This document shows, one piece after another, positions 19,863 through 28,902 of a stretch of 64,000 nt of DNA. Position 1 is the stretch's first letter. Every line of letters starts with the position of its first letter. Made by a program: the position numbers and the translations under genes. This DNA is from Candidatus Uhrbacteria bacterium (GTDB lineage: Bacteria; Patescibacteriota; Patescibacteriia; 2-12-FULL-60-25): the NCBI GenBank assembly GCA_020854265.1, contig JADZFU010000006.1:30548-94547 (forward strand), given 5' to 3'. The notes beneath the pieces are model-generated. The model did no database searches, was not told the DNA's origin, and worked only from the letters and a program-made list of their open reading frames with translations.

Positions 19863-20876
19863 TTAAACAATCAGCATCGCATCTCCAAACGAGTAGAAGC
19901 GGTAACTATGGTCGATCGCGTATTTATAAGCATCCATCACATGCTCTCGTCCCGCAAAGGATGAAACGAGTACGATTAACGTCGATTTCGGGAGATGAAA
20001 ATTCGTGATAAGTCCGTCTGCAATTTTGAATTCGTATCCTGGCGTGATGAAAAGTTTTGTGAATCCCGACTCGATGCCGGATTCAAGCGCGCGCATGGCC
20101 GTTGTACCGACAACAATCACCCTGCGTCCTTCTGCTTTTGCACGTTTGATTGCCTCGCGCGTGTCTTGCGGAACATCCGCCCACTCCTCGTGCATGATAT
20201 GTTCTTCGAGCGTCGTGCCTTTCATCGGACGGAAAGTTCCGATGCCGACATGCAGAGTGACGAACGCAGTTTCCACGCCTTTCGTTTTCAATGTGTTAAG
20301 GAGCTCGGGAGTAAAATGAAAACCTGCCGTGGGTGCCGCGACTGATCCGACATTTCTGGCATAGACGGTTTGGTAGGCGCTGGTATTTTCTTCATTCGGT
20401 TCCACATAGGGAGGTACGGGCACTTCGCCATATGCATCAGCTAAATCAAAAACCTTTCCGGCATGCATACCAAAATCCAAATCAATGGTCCCGTCATCAC
20501 GTTTGCCAATCACGCGGGCTTTTGTGCCATCCGCAAACATGACGCGGCTGCGCGAGTGGAGTTTTTTCCCCGGCTTGGCCATGGCAATCCACATATCGCC
20601 ATCCGGTCTGATCAGAAAAATCTCCACCTCTAAACCTTTATCGCGAGAATTTGCTCCGACAACCTCTGCCTTCAGGCGGGCTTTGAAAACCTTCGAATCG
20701 TTAAAAACCAGTAAATCTCCGGCACGCAAAAGTTCAGGCAAATCGCCGACGCGTCTGTCTTGAAGGGCTCCGGTCTGGCGGTTCATAACCAAGAGCTTGG
20801 CCGCCTCCCGTGGCTCCATGGGTTTCTGGGCAATACGATCCGGAGGGAGGGGATAGTCAAACAATGAGGTTTCCAT
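19863..20876 (-). CDS. queA: tRNA preQ1(34) S-adenosylmethionine ribosyltransferase-isomerase
   Basis: 337 aa, normal length. It transfers and isomerises the ribosyl group of SAM onto preQ1 in tRNA anticodons, giving epoxyqueuosine. Family signatures: FDYPLPPDRIAQKPMEPRE, LLVFNDSKVFKARL, TAGFHFTPELL, HVGIGTFRP and YEFKIADGLITNFHLPKSTL. It converges with the protease gene (4-nt gap) and is divergent from the AbrB-like gene. Firm assignment; other queuosine genes are not in the window. Confidence 0.95.
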   Translation of the reverse strand: METSLFDYPLPPDRIAQKPMEPREAAKLLVMNRQTGALQDRRVGDLPELLRAGDLLVFNDSKVFKARLKAEVVGANSRDKGLEVEIFLIRPDGDMWIAMAKPGKKLHSRSRVMFADGTKARVIGKRDDGTIDLDFGMHAGKVFDLADAYGEVPVPPYVEPNEENTSAYQTVYARNVGSVAAPTAGFHFTPELLNTLKTKGVETAFVTLHVGIGTFRPMKGTTLEEHIMHEEWADVPQDTREAIKRAKAEGRRVIVVGTTAMRALESGIESGFTKLFITPGYEFKIADGLITNFHLPKSTLIVLVSSFAGREHVMDAYKYAIDHSYRFYSFGDAMLIV

Positions 20877-20904
20877 GGCCGGAGCGTAGCTCGGACAGTA
20901 AATC

Positions 20905-20948
20905 TTGACAAAAAACCGGTAAATTCATACTATTCATACCAGTATGAA
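20905..20948 (+). promoter_or_regulatory. Promoter with overlapping inverted repeat (candidate AbrB operator)
   Basis: TTGACA (20905-20910), 17 nt, TACTAT (20928-20933). An inverted repeat, TTCATACT (20924-20931) and AGTATGAA (20941-20948), overlaps the -10 and the start codon at 20944. A direct copy of TTCATAC lies between the arms. Its position suits repression by the product of the gene it precedes. Confidence 0.65.
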
Positions 20949-21174
20949 ACCTAGCTTCAATCCGGATGATCACCTTCTCGGTTCAACCGTTATGGGCGAA
21001 CGAGGGCAAGTCGTAATACCAAAGGAGTTTCGTGATAAAATGAACCTTGAACCCGGCAGCCGATTAGTCGTTATGCAGCACGGTGATGGCCCGGTCTGTC
21101 TCGTGAAAGCAGATGAAATGAAAGACTTCGTGAAAGCCATGTACGAGAAAGTTAATTCTGTATTGGAAAAATAA
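20944..21174 (+). CDS. AbrB/SpoVT/MazE-type DNA-binding protein
   Basis: 76 aa. The swapped-hairpin fold signature is GERGQVVIPKEFRDKMNLEPGSRLVV (residues 18-43, written here as the family's usual 'GQVVIPKEhR'). No toxin gene is adjacent, so a transition-state-type regulator is more likely than an antitoxin. It is the first gene of the exporter operon (9 nt to the adaptor gene). The palindrome over its own start suggests autoregulation. Confidence 0.85.
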   Translation: MKPSFNPDDHLLGSTVMGERGQVVIPKEFRDKMNLEPGSRLVVMQHGDGPVCLVKADEMKDFVKAMYEKVNSVLEK

Positions 21175-21183
21175 GGATGGATT

Positions 21184-23055
21184 ATGTCTGACAATATGCA
21201 AGAACAGGTAGCAATGCCAAAAAAATCCCGTTTCGGATTCCTGAAAAACAAATGGTTCTGGATCATCACCGTGATCGTTCTTGGTGGTCTGTGGTTTGCG
21301 TTTGGCCGCGGAGGCAATGAGGGCCCATTTTATGAAACGCGCAAAGTTGAGCGGGGGAATGTGGTTCAAACCGTCGAGGTTACAGGCGAAATCAAGCCTG
21401 ATGCCCGCTTGAACCTTGCATTTAAAAGCACGGCTCCGTTTGAACGCGTCTACAAAAAAGTCGGCGCAATCGTAAAACGCGGAGAAATCATCGCCGAGCT
21501 TGAGGTCCGCGACCTTCGCTTCAATGCCGAGCGTGCCCGCGCTGCTTTGGCAATTGCTCAGGCAAATTTGGACGCCCGTTTGGCCGGAGAAACCAAAGAA
21601 ACCATTGCAATCGCTCAAGCCCAGGTAGACCAAGCCACGGCCGATCTGGAGGCAACGCGCCAAAATGTCCAAAACGAGCTGCGTATTGCCGAGCTGGCTC
21701 TTAAAAAAGCCCAATCAGATTTTGAGACGAGCGGCGCAACCTCGGAACAAACCGTTGCCGCAGCCTATGCCAACCTCCGCTCGGCGCTCCAAGGGGCGAT
21801 TGGTCCTATGCGCTCCGGTTTGATCGACGGCGATGCCGAAATCGGAGTCGATAATACCTCGGCCAACGATTTGTACGAAGGCGTTTTGGGTATTTACGCC
21901 CGCGATTCGCTTGAGCGTGCAAAGCAGGCATATCCAATTGCCAAGAATGCGGTAAACGCAGCGGATGTCTCGGTACGCAGCCTCTCTTCGACTACTCCAA
22001 ATTCGAATGTACTCGCAATTGGCGAGCAGGTTCAGGATGCGCTCCGCAAAACCCAGCTGTATCTCGACGAAGTCCAAAAAGTTCTGGCCGGAACTATCAG
22101 CAATGTCAATTTGAGCGAGACATCGCTCTCGTCCAAAAAAGCGTCGATTGATGCCGACCGCTCATCCGTGAGTTCCAACCTCTCCAGCGTTACCAATTAC
22201 ATCGAAACCGCCCGCTCGAGCACGATTTCGCAAGGCGGCTCCAAAGAAACGCTGCAAATTGCTTTGGACACGGCCACAGCAAATTACGAAATTGCCAAAT
22301 CCAACTTGGTCACCAAGGTAAAAGCCGCAGAAACCAACCTCGCCATCCAACAGGCGACGCTCGACCTGCGTCAGGCTCCTCCCCGTTCGGTGGATGTTGC
22401 CGGCCTCCGCGCTCAAGTACTCGATGCCCAGACCGCATACCAGCAGGCACAGGAGCGTCTGGCCGACATCCAGATCATTGCTCCGGTTGATGGCGTGATT
22501 ACCGACATCATCCCGAATATTGGCGAACAGGTAACGGCCAATGTTACGGCAGTGAAAATGGTTTCAACGGAGGGATACTCCATCGAAGCCCTTGTTCCGG
22601 AAGCGGATATCGCCAAAGTCGATGCTGATCAGGATGTCGAGATCACTCTGGATGCGTTTGGCGACGACGTAAAATTCACGGGAAAGGTCATTTCAGAAAA
22701 TCCTGACCAAACCAAGGTATCCGACGCGATCTACTACCGTACCTATGTATCGATCGACCCTGCCGGCCGCGATATCAAGCCGGGTATGACGGCAAACCTC
22801 ACCGTAAAAACCGGAAACCGTGAAAACACTCTCGTAATCCCGACCCGCTCAATCCGCGAGCGCGATGGCCAGCGCTATGTCCGCACCATTCGGAACGGAA
22901 ATGTACAAGACACCGACATTGAGCTTGGACTGCGCGGCGACGAAGGTCGTGCAGAAGTAATCAAGGGCTTGAATGAAGGGGAGATTGTCGTGATCAGCGA
23001 AGTGTCCGCAGACGAGTTTTCCAAGCTCGATGAAGCGTCGAAGGTCGGAAACTAA
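21184..23055 (+). CDS. MacA/HlyD-type membrane fusion adaptor
   Basis: 623 aa, much longer than a usual MacA (about 370). N-terminal cytoplasmic tail, one membrane helix (residues 24-41), a lipoyl-like half (GEIKPDARLNLAFKS ... GEIIAELE). A very long coiled-coil region, rich in Ala, Gln, Ser and Thr, spans about 100-415. The second lipoyl half and barrel follow (IQIIAPVDGVITDIIPNIGEQV, then GMTANLTVKTGNRENTLVIPTRSI). The long hairpin may span a thick cell envelope. It works with the ATPase and permeases downstream as an ATP-driven exporter. Confidence 0.88.
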   Translation: MSDNMQEQVAMPKKSRFGFLKNKWFWIITVIVLGGLWFAFGRGGNEGPFYETRKVERGNVVQTVEVTGEIKPDARLNLAFKSTAPFERVYKKVGAIVKRGEIIAELEVRDLRFNAERARAALAIAQANLDARLAGETKETIAIAQAQVDQATADLEATRQNVQNELRIAELALKKAQSDFETSGATSEQTVAAAYANLRSALQGAIGPMRSGLIDGDAEIGVDNTSANDLYEGVLGIYARDSLERAKQAYPIAKNAVNAADVSVRSLSSTTPNSNVLAIGEQVQDALRKTQLYLDEVQKVLAGTISNVNLSETSLSSKKASIDADRSSVSSNLSSVTNYIETARSSTISQGGSKETLQIALDTATANYEIAKSNLVTKVKAAETNLAIQQATLDLRQAPPRSVDVAGLRAQVLDAQTAYQQAQERLADIQIIAPVDGVITDIIPNIGEQVTANVTAVKMVSTEGYSIEALVPEADIAKVDADQDVEITLDAFGDDVKFTGKVISENPDQTKVSDAIYYRTYVSIDPAGRDIKPGMTANLTVKTGNRENTLVIPTRSIRERDGQRYVRTIRNGNVQDTDIELGLRGDEGRAEVIKGLNEGEIVVISEVSADEFSKLDEASKVGN

Positions 23056-23057
23056 CT

Positions 23058-23795
23058 ATGGCAACCAAACCGGCTGTCATCCGTGTTGAAGGCTTGAAAA
23101 AAGCCTACTTCAACGACGGCATACCGACCCATGTACTGCACGGGATCAATTTCGAAATTCCGAAGGGGGAGTTTGTCGCGATCATGGGTCCTTCCGGTTC
23201 GGGAAAATCAACCCTCATGCAGATTCTGGGTTTTCTCGACACGCTGACCGGCGGAAAATATCTTTTTGAAGGACGAGACGTATCAAAAATGACGGATGAC
23301 GAGCTGGCCGCGATGCGCGGCGAGAAAGTAGGATTTATTTTCCAGTCATTTAACCTGCTCCCAAAGACATCGGTCATAGAAAACGTAAAACTTCCGCTCC
23401 TGTACTCCGACGTCCCGCTCCGCGAGCGCGATAAGCTGGCTATGGAGGCAATCGACATCGTCGGTCTGCGCCACCGAGTGAATAACTTGTCCAACCAGCT
23501 TTCTGGAGGGGAGCGCCAGCGCGTTGCAATTGCCCGTGCGTTGGTACGCAAACCGTCGGTCATTTTCGCCGACGAACCTACCGGCAACCTCGATTCTAAA
23601 AACGGTCAGGCCGTTATGGACACCTTGCTCGAACTAAATCTCAAGAAAGGCCACACCATTATTCTCGTCACTCATGAGACCGACACCGCGGCATATGCCG
23701 AACGCATCATCACCTTGCGTGACGGTCTGCTCGTTGGTGACCGCAATACCGACGGAGAACGCCACAAACTCGGCGAGCGCGAGCTGAAAAAGTAA
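23058..23795 (+). CDS. ABC transporter ATPase, MacB/LolD family
   Basis: 245 aa. Walker A GPSGSGKST, Q-loop FQSFNLL, signature LSGGERQR, Walker B VIFADEPTGNLDS, and the switch His in LVTHE. It starts 2 nt after the adaptor gene and is followed by two permeases after 4 nt, so they form one operon. It powers mechanotransmission-type export (peptides, lipoproteins or drugs). The substrate is unknown. Confidence 0.93.
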   Translation: MATKPAVIRVEGLKKAYFNDGIPTHVLHGINFEIPKGEFVAIMGPSGSGKSTLMQILGFLDTLTGGKYLFEGRDVSKMTDDELAAMRGEKVGFIFQSFNLLPKTSVIENVKLPLLYSDVPLRERDKLAMEAIDIVGLRHRVNNLSNQLSGGERQRVAIARALVRKPSVIFADEPTGNLDSKNGQAVMDTLLELNLKKGHTIILVTHETDTAAYAERIITLRDGLLVGDRNTDGERHKLGERELKK

Positions 23796-23799
23796 AACC

Positions 23800-25017
23800 A
23801 TGCATATCCGCGACCTGGTTAAATCGGCATTCGACAGCCTCGGGCGCACCAAAGGGCGCACGGCGCTGACCATGCTCGGCATCATTATCGGAATTACCTC
23901 GGTGATTCTGGTTTTATCGATCGCGGAGGCAGCTGAACGCTATATCGTAAGCACGGTAAATTCGTTCGGTTCGGGCCTGATCATTGTCGCCAATGGACCT
24001 CCGAGCTCCGGCAGTTTCACCAATGCGTTTGCGGAGGAGGTGCTTACATACGAAGACCTCAAAGCAATCAAGCAAAAGTCTTGGATTGATCTGGCGATTG
24101 CGAGCGTCGAACAAAATGACAAGATTATTGCCAATGGCATCGAGCGCGAGGGCAAGGTAACTGCCACCATGCCGGATGAAATCAAATTTTATGACATAAA
24201 ACCTGCCGAAGGCCTCTTCCTGACCATGGATGATGTGGATTCGCGCGCGCGTGTAACCGTGCTTGGCGACGAAATAGCGCGCGAACTCTTTGGGGATGAG
24301 AGTGCGGTCGGCAAAACCGTCCGCATCAACCGTCAAAACTTCCGTGTCGTCGGCGTGATGGAGGAAGTTGGTACGCGCGGGTTCGATAATGTGGACCGGA
24401 ACATCTATATTCCGGTCACTGCCGGTCTCGATCTCTATAGCCGTAAGTATGTACAAGCCTTGGTAATCCGGACAAACCTCGTTTCCATAACGGATGGCAT
24501 GCGCCGCATCCAAGATGTCTTACGCGACCGTCACAATATCGATCTCGGAGAAGAAGATGACTTCAACGTGCTTTCGCAGGAAGAGCTCGTGAAAACCGCG
24601 ACCCAAATCACGGATATTCTCGGGATTTTGCTTACGGCTATTGCGGCGATTTCGCTTTTGGTAGGCGGTATCGGCATCATGAATATCATGTATGTCTCGG
24701 TGACCGAGCGTACGCGTGAAATCGGCCTGCGCAAATCCCTCGGCGCCCGCAGCCGCGATGTTCTCGCGCAATTTTTGTTCGAGGCGATTGTACTGACCGG
24801 CGCTGGCGGTGCGATCGGCATTATCCTCGGCATAGGTTTTTCTTGGATTGCCATCATCGCGATATCAAGCGTGCAGTCCGGTTGGTCATTTGCCGTTTCC
24901 GGCATGGGTGTTGCGCTAGGGTTTTTTGTCTCAACGACCATCGGCGTCATCTTTGGATTCGCGCCTGCACGCAAAGCTTCTCTCTTAAATCCGATTGAGG
25001 CATTGCGCAAAGAATAG
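23800..25017 (+). CDS. MacB-like ABC permease 1
   Basis: 405 aa. One N-terminal membrane helix (TALTMLGIIIGITSVILVLS), a large extracellular MacB-PCD domain (about 45-270), then three C-terminal helices with the FtsX/MacB core (LLVGGIGIMNIMYVSVTERTREIGLRKSLGAR, given here in part). There is no fused ATPase. It pairs with the next gene, probably as a heterodimer. Confidence 0.9.
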   Translation: MHIRDLVKSAFDSLGRTKGRTALTMLGIIIGITSVILVLSIAEAAERYIVSTVNSFGSGLIIVANGPPSSGSFTNAFAEEVLTYEDLKAIKQKSWIDLAIASVEQNDKIIANGIEREGKVTATMPDEIKFYDIKPAEGLFLTMDDVDSRARVTVLGDEIARELFGDESAVGKTVRINRQNFRVVGVMEEVGTRGFDNVDRNIYIPVTAGLDLYSRKYVQALVIRTNLVSITDGMRRIQDVLRDRHNIDLGEEDDFNVLSQEELVKTATQITDILGILLTAIAAISLLVGGIGIMNIMYVSVTERTREIGLRKSLGARSRDVLAQFLFEAIVLTGAGGAIGIILGIGFSWIAIIAISSVQSGWSFAVSGMGVALGFFVSTTIGVIFGFAPARKASLLNPIEALRKE

Positions 25018-25018
25018 T

Positions 25019-26251
25019 ATGAAAATCCGCGATCTTGTCGTCATCTCTCTGAAAAGTCTGTTACGCAACAAAGCACGGGCTATCTTGACCATGCTTGGGA
25101 TCGTCATCGGAATCGGTTCGGTGATTCTCATGTTATCGGTCGGTAAGGCCGCCGAGAACTTCCTACTGTCTCAAGTAGCTTCGTTCGGCCCCGATGTCGT
25201 CATTATTTCTAATGGATCAGGCAGCGGGAGCGGCGGCGGACCAAATCCGCTCCAAAAACAGACGCTCACATACAAGGATTATCAGGAGATCAAGCGACAA
25301 TCTTGGGTCGAGTCCGCGCTCGGAACATTGGTAAGCACGGCTGTAGCAAGTTACGGTCCGGAAAATATGAATGTCTCGGTTTGGGGGTCAACGCCTGGAG
25401 AAATCGAGATTTATCCCGCAACCGTTGCCGACGGACGCTTTTTGCTTGATGACGATATTGATGGACGCGCAAAAGTCGCCGTGATCGGGGCCAATGTCGC
25501 ACGCGAGCTCTTCGGTGACGACTCCGCCGTCGGCAAGATTATCAAAATCCGCCGTGTGAATTACCGCGTGATCGGAGTCATGGAAAAAGCAGGAACGCGT
25601 TTTTTCACAAAACTGGATGACTTGATCTATATTCCGCTGACCTCGGCCATGGATTTGTATAACAAGGATCGTCTCAACTTTTTGAGCCTCAAACCGCGCG
25701 ACATTTCCCCGAATGAGGCCAAAGAGGAGGTGCGGTTCCTGCTTCGCGATACGCACAAACTGGATAATCCGAACGGGGATCTCTCCAAAGATGATTTCCG
25801 CGTGGGGACGCAGGAGGATGCCCAGCAAAACGCCGGTACCATCGGTCAAGTGTTGTCGATTCTGCTTGGCTCCATCGCCGCCATCTCGCTTATCGTTGGC
25901 GGAATAGGGATCATGAACATCATGTACGTCACGGTGACCGAACGCACATCGGAAATCGGTTTGCGCAAAGCATTGGGAGCAAAGCGGGGTGACGTGCTCG
26001 GCCAATTCCTTGCCGAGGCGATTGCTGTAACGACGGTCGGCGGCGTTATCGGTATCGTTTTCGGTATCTTTTTATCATGGCTGACCATCCAAATCCTCAA
26101 TCAGTTCCAGCCCGGTTGGACCTTCATGCTTTCATTCGATTCCATTGTATTGGCATTCGGCGTCTCTGCGGTCATTGGCATCGTTTTTGGATTTAATCCT
26201 GCCAGACGCGCCTCAAAACTGTCGCCGATCGAAGCATTACGGTACGAATAA
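25019..26251 (+). CDS. MacB-like ABC permease 2
   Basis: 410 aa, paralogue of the preceding permease with the same layout: N-terminal helix (AILTMLGIVIGIGSVILML), MacB-PCD domain with a Gly/Ser-rich loop (GSGSGGGPNP), and three C-terminal helices around GGIGIMNIMYVTVTERTSEIGL. The ATG at 25019 is 1 nt past the previous stop. Two different permease subunits suggest a heterodimeric exporter rather than the homodimer of classical MacB. Confidence 0.9.
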   Translation: MKIRDLVVISLKSLLRNKARAILTMLGIVIGIGSVILMLSVGKAAENFLLSQVASFGPDVVIISNGSGSGSGGGPNPLQKQTLTYKDYQEIKRQSWVESALGTLVSTAVASYGPENMNVSVWGSTPGEIEIYPATVADGRFLLDDDIDGRAKVAVIGANVARELFGDDSAVGKIIKIRRVNYRVIGVMEKAGTRFFTKLDDLIYIPLTSAMDLYNKDRLNFLSLKPRDISPNEAKEEVRFLLRDTHKLDNPNGDLSKDDFRVGTQEDAQQNAGTIGQVLSILLGSIAAISLIVGGIGIMNIMYVTVTERTSEIGLRKALGAKRGDVLGQFLAEAIAVTTVGGVIGIVFGIFLSWLTIQILNQFQPGWTFMLSFDSIVLAFGVSAVIGIVFGFNPARRASKLSPIEALRYE

Positions 26252-26258
26252 TCGGCGG

Positions 26259-26287
26259 TTGACAGGAAAACAATATTTTGATATAAG
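26259..26287 (+). promoter_or_regulatory. Promoter of the 101-aa orphan
   Basis: TTGACA, exactly 17 nt, TATAAG; an AT-rich spacer ends in ATTTTGA, as at 27153-27181. Confidence 0.75.
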
Positions 26288-26306
26288 TTTTTGGCGGAGG
26301 TTGATT

Positions 26307-26612
26307 TTGTCTGCTCACGATCGCGAAACGCTCTCGGATCTCATCCTCGAAGCCAAGCTCAATACCTCGCCTGCAGGTATCGTCGGAATGGCCGTCACGG
26401 GCCGCGTGCATCACGAGGGCTTCGGGTGTCTCATAGAGTCATGCCACACGGAAAAGGGGAGACTCATTCTCGGACTCTCCATCAAGAAGCTGAATGGCCG
26501 CCGAGTCGAGTATCTCGATTTCGAGCCCAAGACCAAGGTCTGGCTTCTGCATTTCCAGAAGCCGCCGTCCATGACCGTGAGTGAGCTCCAGTTCTTCCAC
26601 CGCTCCTGCTGA
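26307..26612 (+). CDS. Orphan protein, 101 aa, TTG start
   Basis: Not recognised. No suitable ATG exists at the 5' end. GGCGGAGG (26293-26300) sits 6 nt before a TTG at 26307, and the promoter at 26259 fits that start. The longer upstream frame lies inside the permease gene. The product is small, with beta-like stretches (GFGCLIESC, GRLILGLSI, VEYLDFEPKTKVWLLHF), and ends in Cys. A perfect terminator follows 6 nt after the stop. Confidence 0.65.
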   Translation: MSAHDRETLSDLILEAKLNTSPAGIVGMAVTGRVHHEGFGCLIESCHTEKGRLILGLSIKKLNGRRVEYLDFEPKTKVWLLHFQKPPSMTVSELQFFHRSC

Positions 26613-26617
26613 ACATG

Positions 26618-26644
26618 CCCGCCTCTCTCAAAGAGGCGGGTTTT
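26618..26644 (+). terminator. Intrinsic terminator
   Basis: Stem CCCGCCTCT/AGAGGCGGG (9 bp, 5-nt loop) then TTTT. The -10 of the next gene follows immediately (TATCAT, 26647-26652). Confidence 0.9.
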
Positions 26645-26658
26645 GCTATCATGACGCC

Positions 26659-27156
26659 ATGTCGATATTCGGCCTCCTCGTCACGCTCGCCATCCTCTGG
26701 TTTTTTGCAAGATATTTTGGAGGAATTGGCATCGGTGCACCGTGGCTTCCGGTCCGAAGACGTGATATCGCGGATGCATTCGCGTTGGCGCAGCCTGGCT
26801 CCGACGATACCGTTATTGATTTAGGTTCGGGCGATGGCCGTCTGCTCCTTGAATCAGCAAAAAAGGGAGCTGCCGTAATCGGCTATGAATTAAATCCTAT
26901 CCTTGTCTGGATCTCTCGTATTCGACTTAAATCATTTGCTTCAAGATCCGTTATTCACCGACAAAACCTTTTGGATGCCGACCTCTCCAAAGCAACTATC
27001 ATCTATATTTTCGGCATCGGTCCGCTCATGCCCAAGCTGTCCAAAAAAATCCAAAAAGAATGTCGAGCGGGAGTAAAAATCATCTCATTCGCATTTGAAT
27101 TGCCCGGAATGCAGCCTGTCCAAACCAAAGGAGTAGTCCATCTCTATATCCGTTGA
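26659..27156 (+). CDS. Membrane-anchored class I methyltransferase (FAM173-like)
   Basis: 165 aa. An N-terminal helix (residues 3-24) may be a membrane anchor. The SAM-binding motif is VIDLGSGDGRLLL, followed by GYELNPILVWISRIR. The short size and E-L-N-P motif resemble FAM173/ATPSC-KMT-type protein-lysine methyltransferases. TATCAT ends 6 nt before the ATG and there is no SD, so the mRNA is probably leaderless. The target protein is unknown. Confidence 0.75.
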   Translation: MSIFGLLVTLAILWFFARYFGGIGIGAPWLPVRRRDIADAFALAQPGSDDTVIDLGSGDGRLLLESAKKGAAVIGYELNPILVWISRIRLKSFASRSVIHRQNLLDADLSKATIIYIFGIGPLMPKLSKKIQKECRAGVKIISFAFELPGMQPVQTKGVVHLYIR

Positions 27157-27181
27157 CGTATTGCAAATATTTTGATACATA
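27153..27181 (+). promoter_or_regulatory. Promoter of the 27.2-28.8 kb orphan operon
   Basis: TTGACG overlapping the TGA stop of the methyltransferase gene, 17 nt, TACATA. Confidence 0.65.
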
Positions 27182-27208
27182 TCACGCGGCTCATTACATG
27201 AGGTTTTC

Positions 27209-27799
27209 ATGCACCGGACAATCGAATCCCTTCCACGGGCCTACTATGTCTGCGTAACCTCGGACAAACTCGCGGTCATGAACGGCCTCAAGCCGGTTCC
27301 GAAACGGTCTGCCCCGACCCACTGGGGGTACATGGACGAATTCGTCCCGCGCAAAAAGAACGCGTCGCCGCACATCATCCAGTTCCAGCGCGACGTCTTT
27401 CTTCGGCCGACATCCGATATCGAAATGGAGTACGTTCTCGGATTCAAGCAGGAATTCGATATCGATCACGAAGAGGTGTATGTCGCATTCCGCGCAACAT
27501 ATATCGTCGAGTCGGGCTCCGAAGCGGAGGAGTTCAACACCGAACGCTTTCCGGTCACGGTTTTCTACGAGGCCGTCCGGGACCGCTGGAGGATCTCGGC
27601 CGGACTGACCGAATACCGTTCAGAAAAGCGGATTCGCCGTCCGCAAGCCTGGAAGGAGCTGATGGATGAATTTGGCTTTCGCAAAGCCAGGGGGACAATG
27701 CGCCCGATCAAAAACGCCGAAGGTATGCCGTACGTCCTCTCTCTCATGCGGCTGGTCGCGCAGCATGCGGGAAATTCCGGACGCATGAGGCTGGAGTAG
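27209..27799 (+). CDS. Orphan protein, 196 aa
   Basis: Not recognised. GAGG lies upstream of the ATG, and the promoter at 27153 fits. Soluble. An alpha/beta pattern with EEVYVAFRATYIVES and VTVFYEAVRDRWRISAG is followed by a helical end (WKELMDEFGFRKARG ... VLSLMRLVAQ). The order of sheet then 'F-x2-E-x-G-F/I ... R' helix resembles the orphans at 27802-29795. First gene of a three-gene operon, 2 nt before the next. Confidence 0.7.
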   Translation: MHRTIESLPRAYYVCVTSDKLAVMNGLKPVPKRSAPTHWGYMDEFVPRKKNASPHIIQFQRDVFLRPTSDIEMEYVLGFKQEFDIDHEEVYVAFRATYIVESGSEAEEFNTERFPVTVFYEAVRDRWRISAGLTEYRSEKRIRRPQAWKELMDEFGFRKARGTMRPIKNAEGMPYVLSLMRLVAQHAGNSGRMRLE

Positions 27800-27801
27800 C
27801 C

Positions 27802-28266
27802 ATGGACGACTTGGTAGAAAACGACATCCTCTTGTGCTTCCGCCACGTGCCGCACCGTGGCATATCGCGGATGGCGAACACGCTACAGGCCATCGGTGTC
27901 TCCATCAACCGGCGCAAATGGGCCTACATTCCATCCGACCATTACCCGCGCGTCGAGATGTCGGGACGGTCCGGTACCAAGTTTTCGCTTGGCGTCTCGC
28001 GCCAGCCGCTCGTTGGTTACATCTCGTGGGCATCCGTCCAGCGAGTGGATGAAGCAAACGAGTCGAGCGCGATCCTGCGCACCGCCTACCGGGAAACCGA
28101 CCGTATATGGTCGATCGAGTACGTGCCGCGCATCGTCGCGGATCCGGCTTTCGATCAAGCCGTAGCCGAGCTTTTCCCTGCGGGTATCCGCGAGCTCCGC
28201 TTCGACAAGGAAGATCTGGTTAACGCTCACATGCAGCGTTTCGTGGATTTGTTCGATTCCGAGTAG
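27802..28266 (+). CDS. Orphan protein, 154 aa
   Basis: Not recognised. GGAG lies upstream and the gene starts 2 nt after the previous stop. An N-terminal region rich in Arg and Ile precedes a sheet segment (AILRTAYRETDRIWSIEYVP) and a terminal helix pair (AVAELFPAGIRELR ... MQRFVDLF). The end resembles that of the protein at 30844-31509 (IIIRYSAVTNSWSIKWE, then LGLLNSGDKIEED), suggesting one fold. Confidence 0.7.
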   Translation: MDDLVENDILLCFRHVPHRGISRMANTLQAIGVSINRRKWAYIPSDHYPRVEMSGRSGTKFSLGVSRQPLVGYISWASVQRVDEANESSAILRTAYRETDRIWSIEYVPRIVADPAFDQAVAELFPAGIRELRFDKEDLVNAHMQRFVDLFDSE

Positions 28267-28285
28267 CAAGCAATAAGGAGGGACC

Positions 28286-28771
28286 ATGACTGCGTTCGAC
28301 ATCCGCCACCCGCAAACCATCAAGATGCTCGAGCTCTTCGAGAAGATGGACTTGTTCACCAAGATCGTGCTCGATTCCGGTCTGCCGGTCCGTCACGACA
28401 CCGACATCAGCGATCCGGTCATCACCTCGGTCAGCTCCGAGGACGATCATCCGGTGGTGCTCGAGTGGAGCTACAATTCGGACTGCATTTCGATGAACCT
28501 CTACTTCAACAGCGAGCAGGACGCGAGCCTCATCGGGGGCATCGTCTACCTGGCATGGGACGTGGCGAACCAGTGGCATCTCTACTGGGAAACCTCGGAC
28601 GATGGCTGCGAGATCGGTTCCGAGGCCAAGTCCTTCGTCGCCGAGCTCGGCATCCCCGACGAGCGCATCATCCGAAAGATCGCTCCGACCGAGGTCGAGG
28701 GTTACGCCCGGCGGTACATCGCCATGTACAAGCGGATGATGAGCCGGCACGTCGAGAAGCCCGTGCGCTGA
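28286..28771 (+). CDS. Orphan protein, 161 aa, paralogue of 28903-29358
   Basis: AAGGAGGG lies 3 nt before the ATG. No known domain. The region VVLEWSYN ... SMNLYF ... IVYLAWD ... HLYWETSD ... EAKSFVAELGIPDER ... RRYIAMYK aligns over about 100 residues with the next orphan (LEW, LxF, VxLA, LYW-D, EA-x-x-F-x2-EL-x-I, R-x2-I-x2-YK). Soluble and acidic. Last gene before a very strong terminator. Function unknown. Confidence 0.72.
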   Translation: MTAFDIRHPQTIKMLELFEKMDLFTKIVLDSGLPVRHDTDISDPVITSVSSEDDHPVVLEWSYNSDCISMNLYFNSEQDASLIGGIVYLAWDVANQWHLYWETSDDGCEIGSEAKSFVAELGIPDERIIRKIAPTEVEGYARRYIAMYKRMMSRHVEKPVR

Positions 28772-28777
28772 ACTGTT

Positions 28778-28818
28778 ACCGGTCCGTTTCGCCAAGGCGA
28801 ATCGGACCGGTTTTTTTA
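28778..28818 (+). terminator. Strong intrinsic terminator
   Basis: Stem ACCGGTCCG/CGGACCGGT, extended after a T-T mismatch by TTCGCC/GGCGAA with a 2-nt loop, then TTTTTTT. Confidence 0.92.
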
Positions 28819-28828
28819 TAGCGAATGA

Positions 28829-28857
28829 TTGACATAAGCCCTATATTTCGTTATGTT
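28829..28857 (+). promoter_or_regulatory. Promoter of orphan pair 28903/29355
   Basis: TTGACA, exactly 17 nt, TATGTT. Confidence 0.75.
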
Positions 28858-28902
28858 CAGCCCGCTCCGCACGAGCGGAATGCACCTTGAATCGAGGCGG
28901 TC

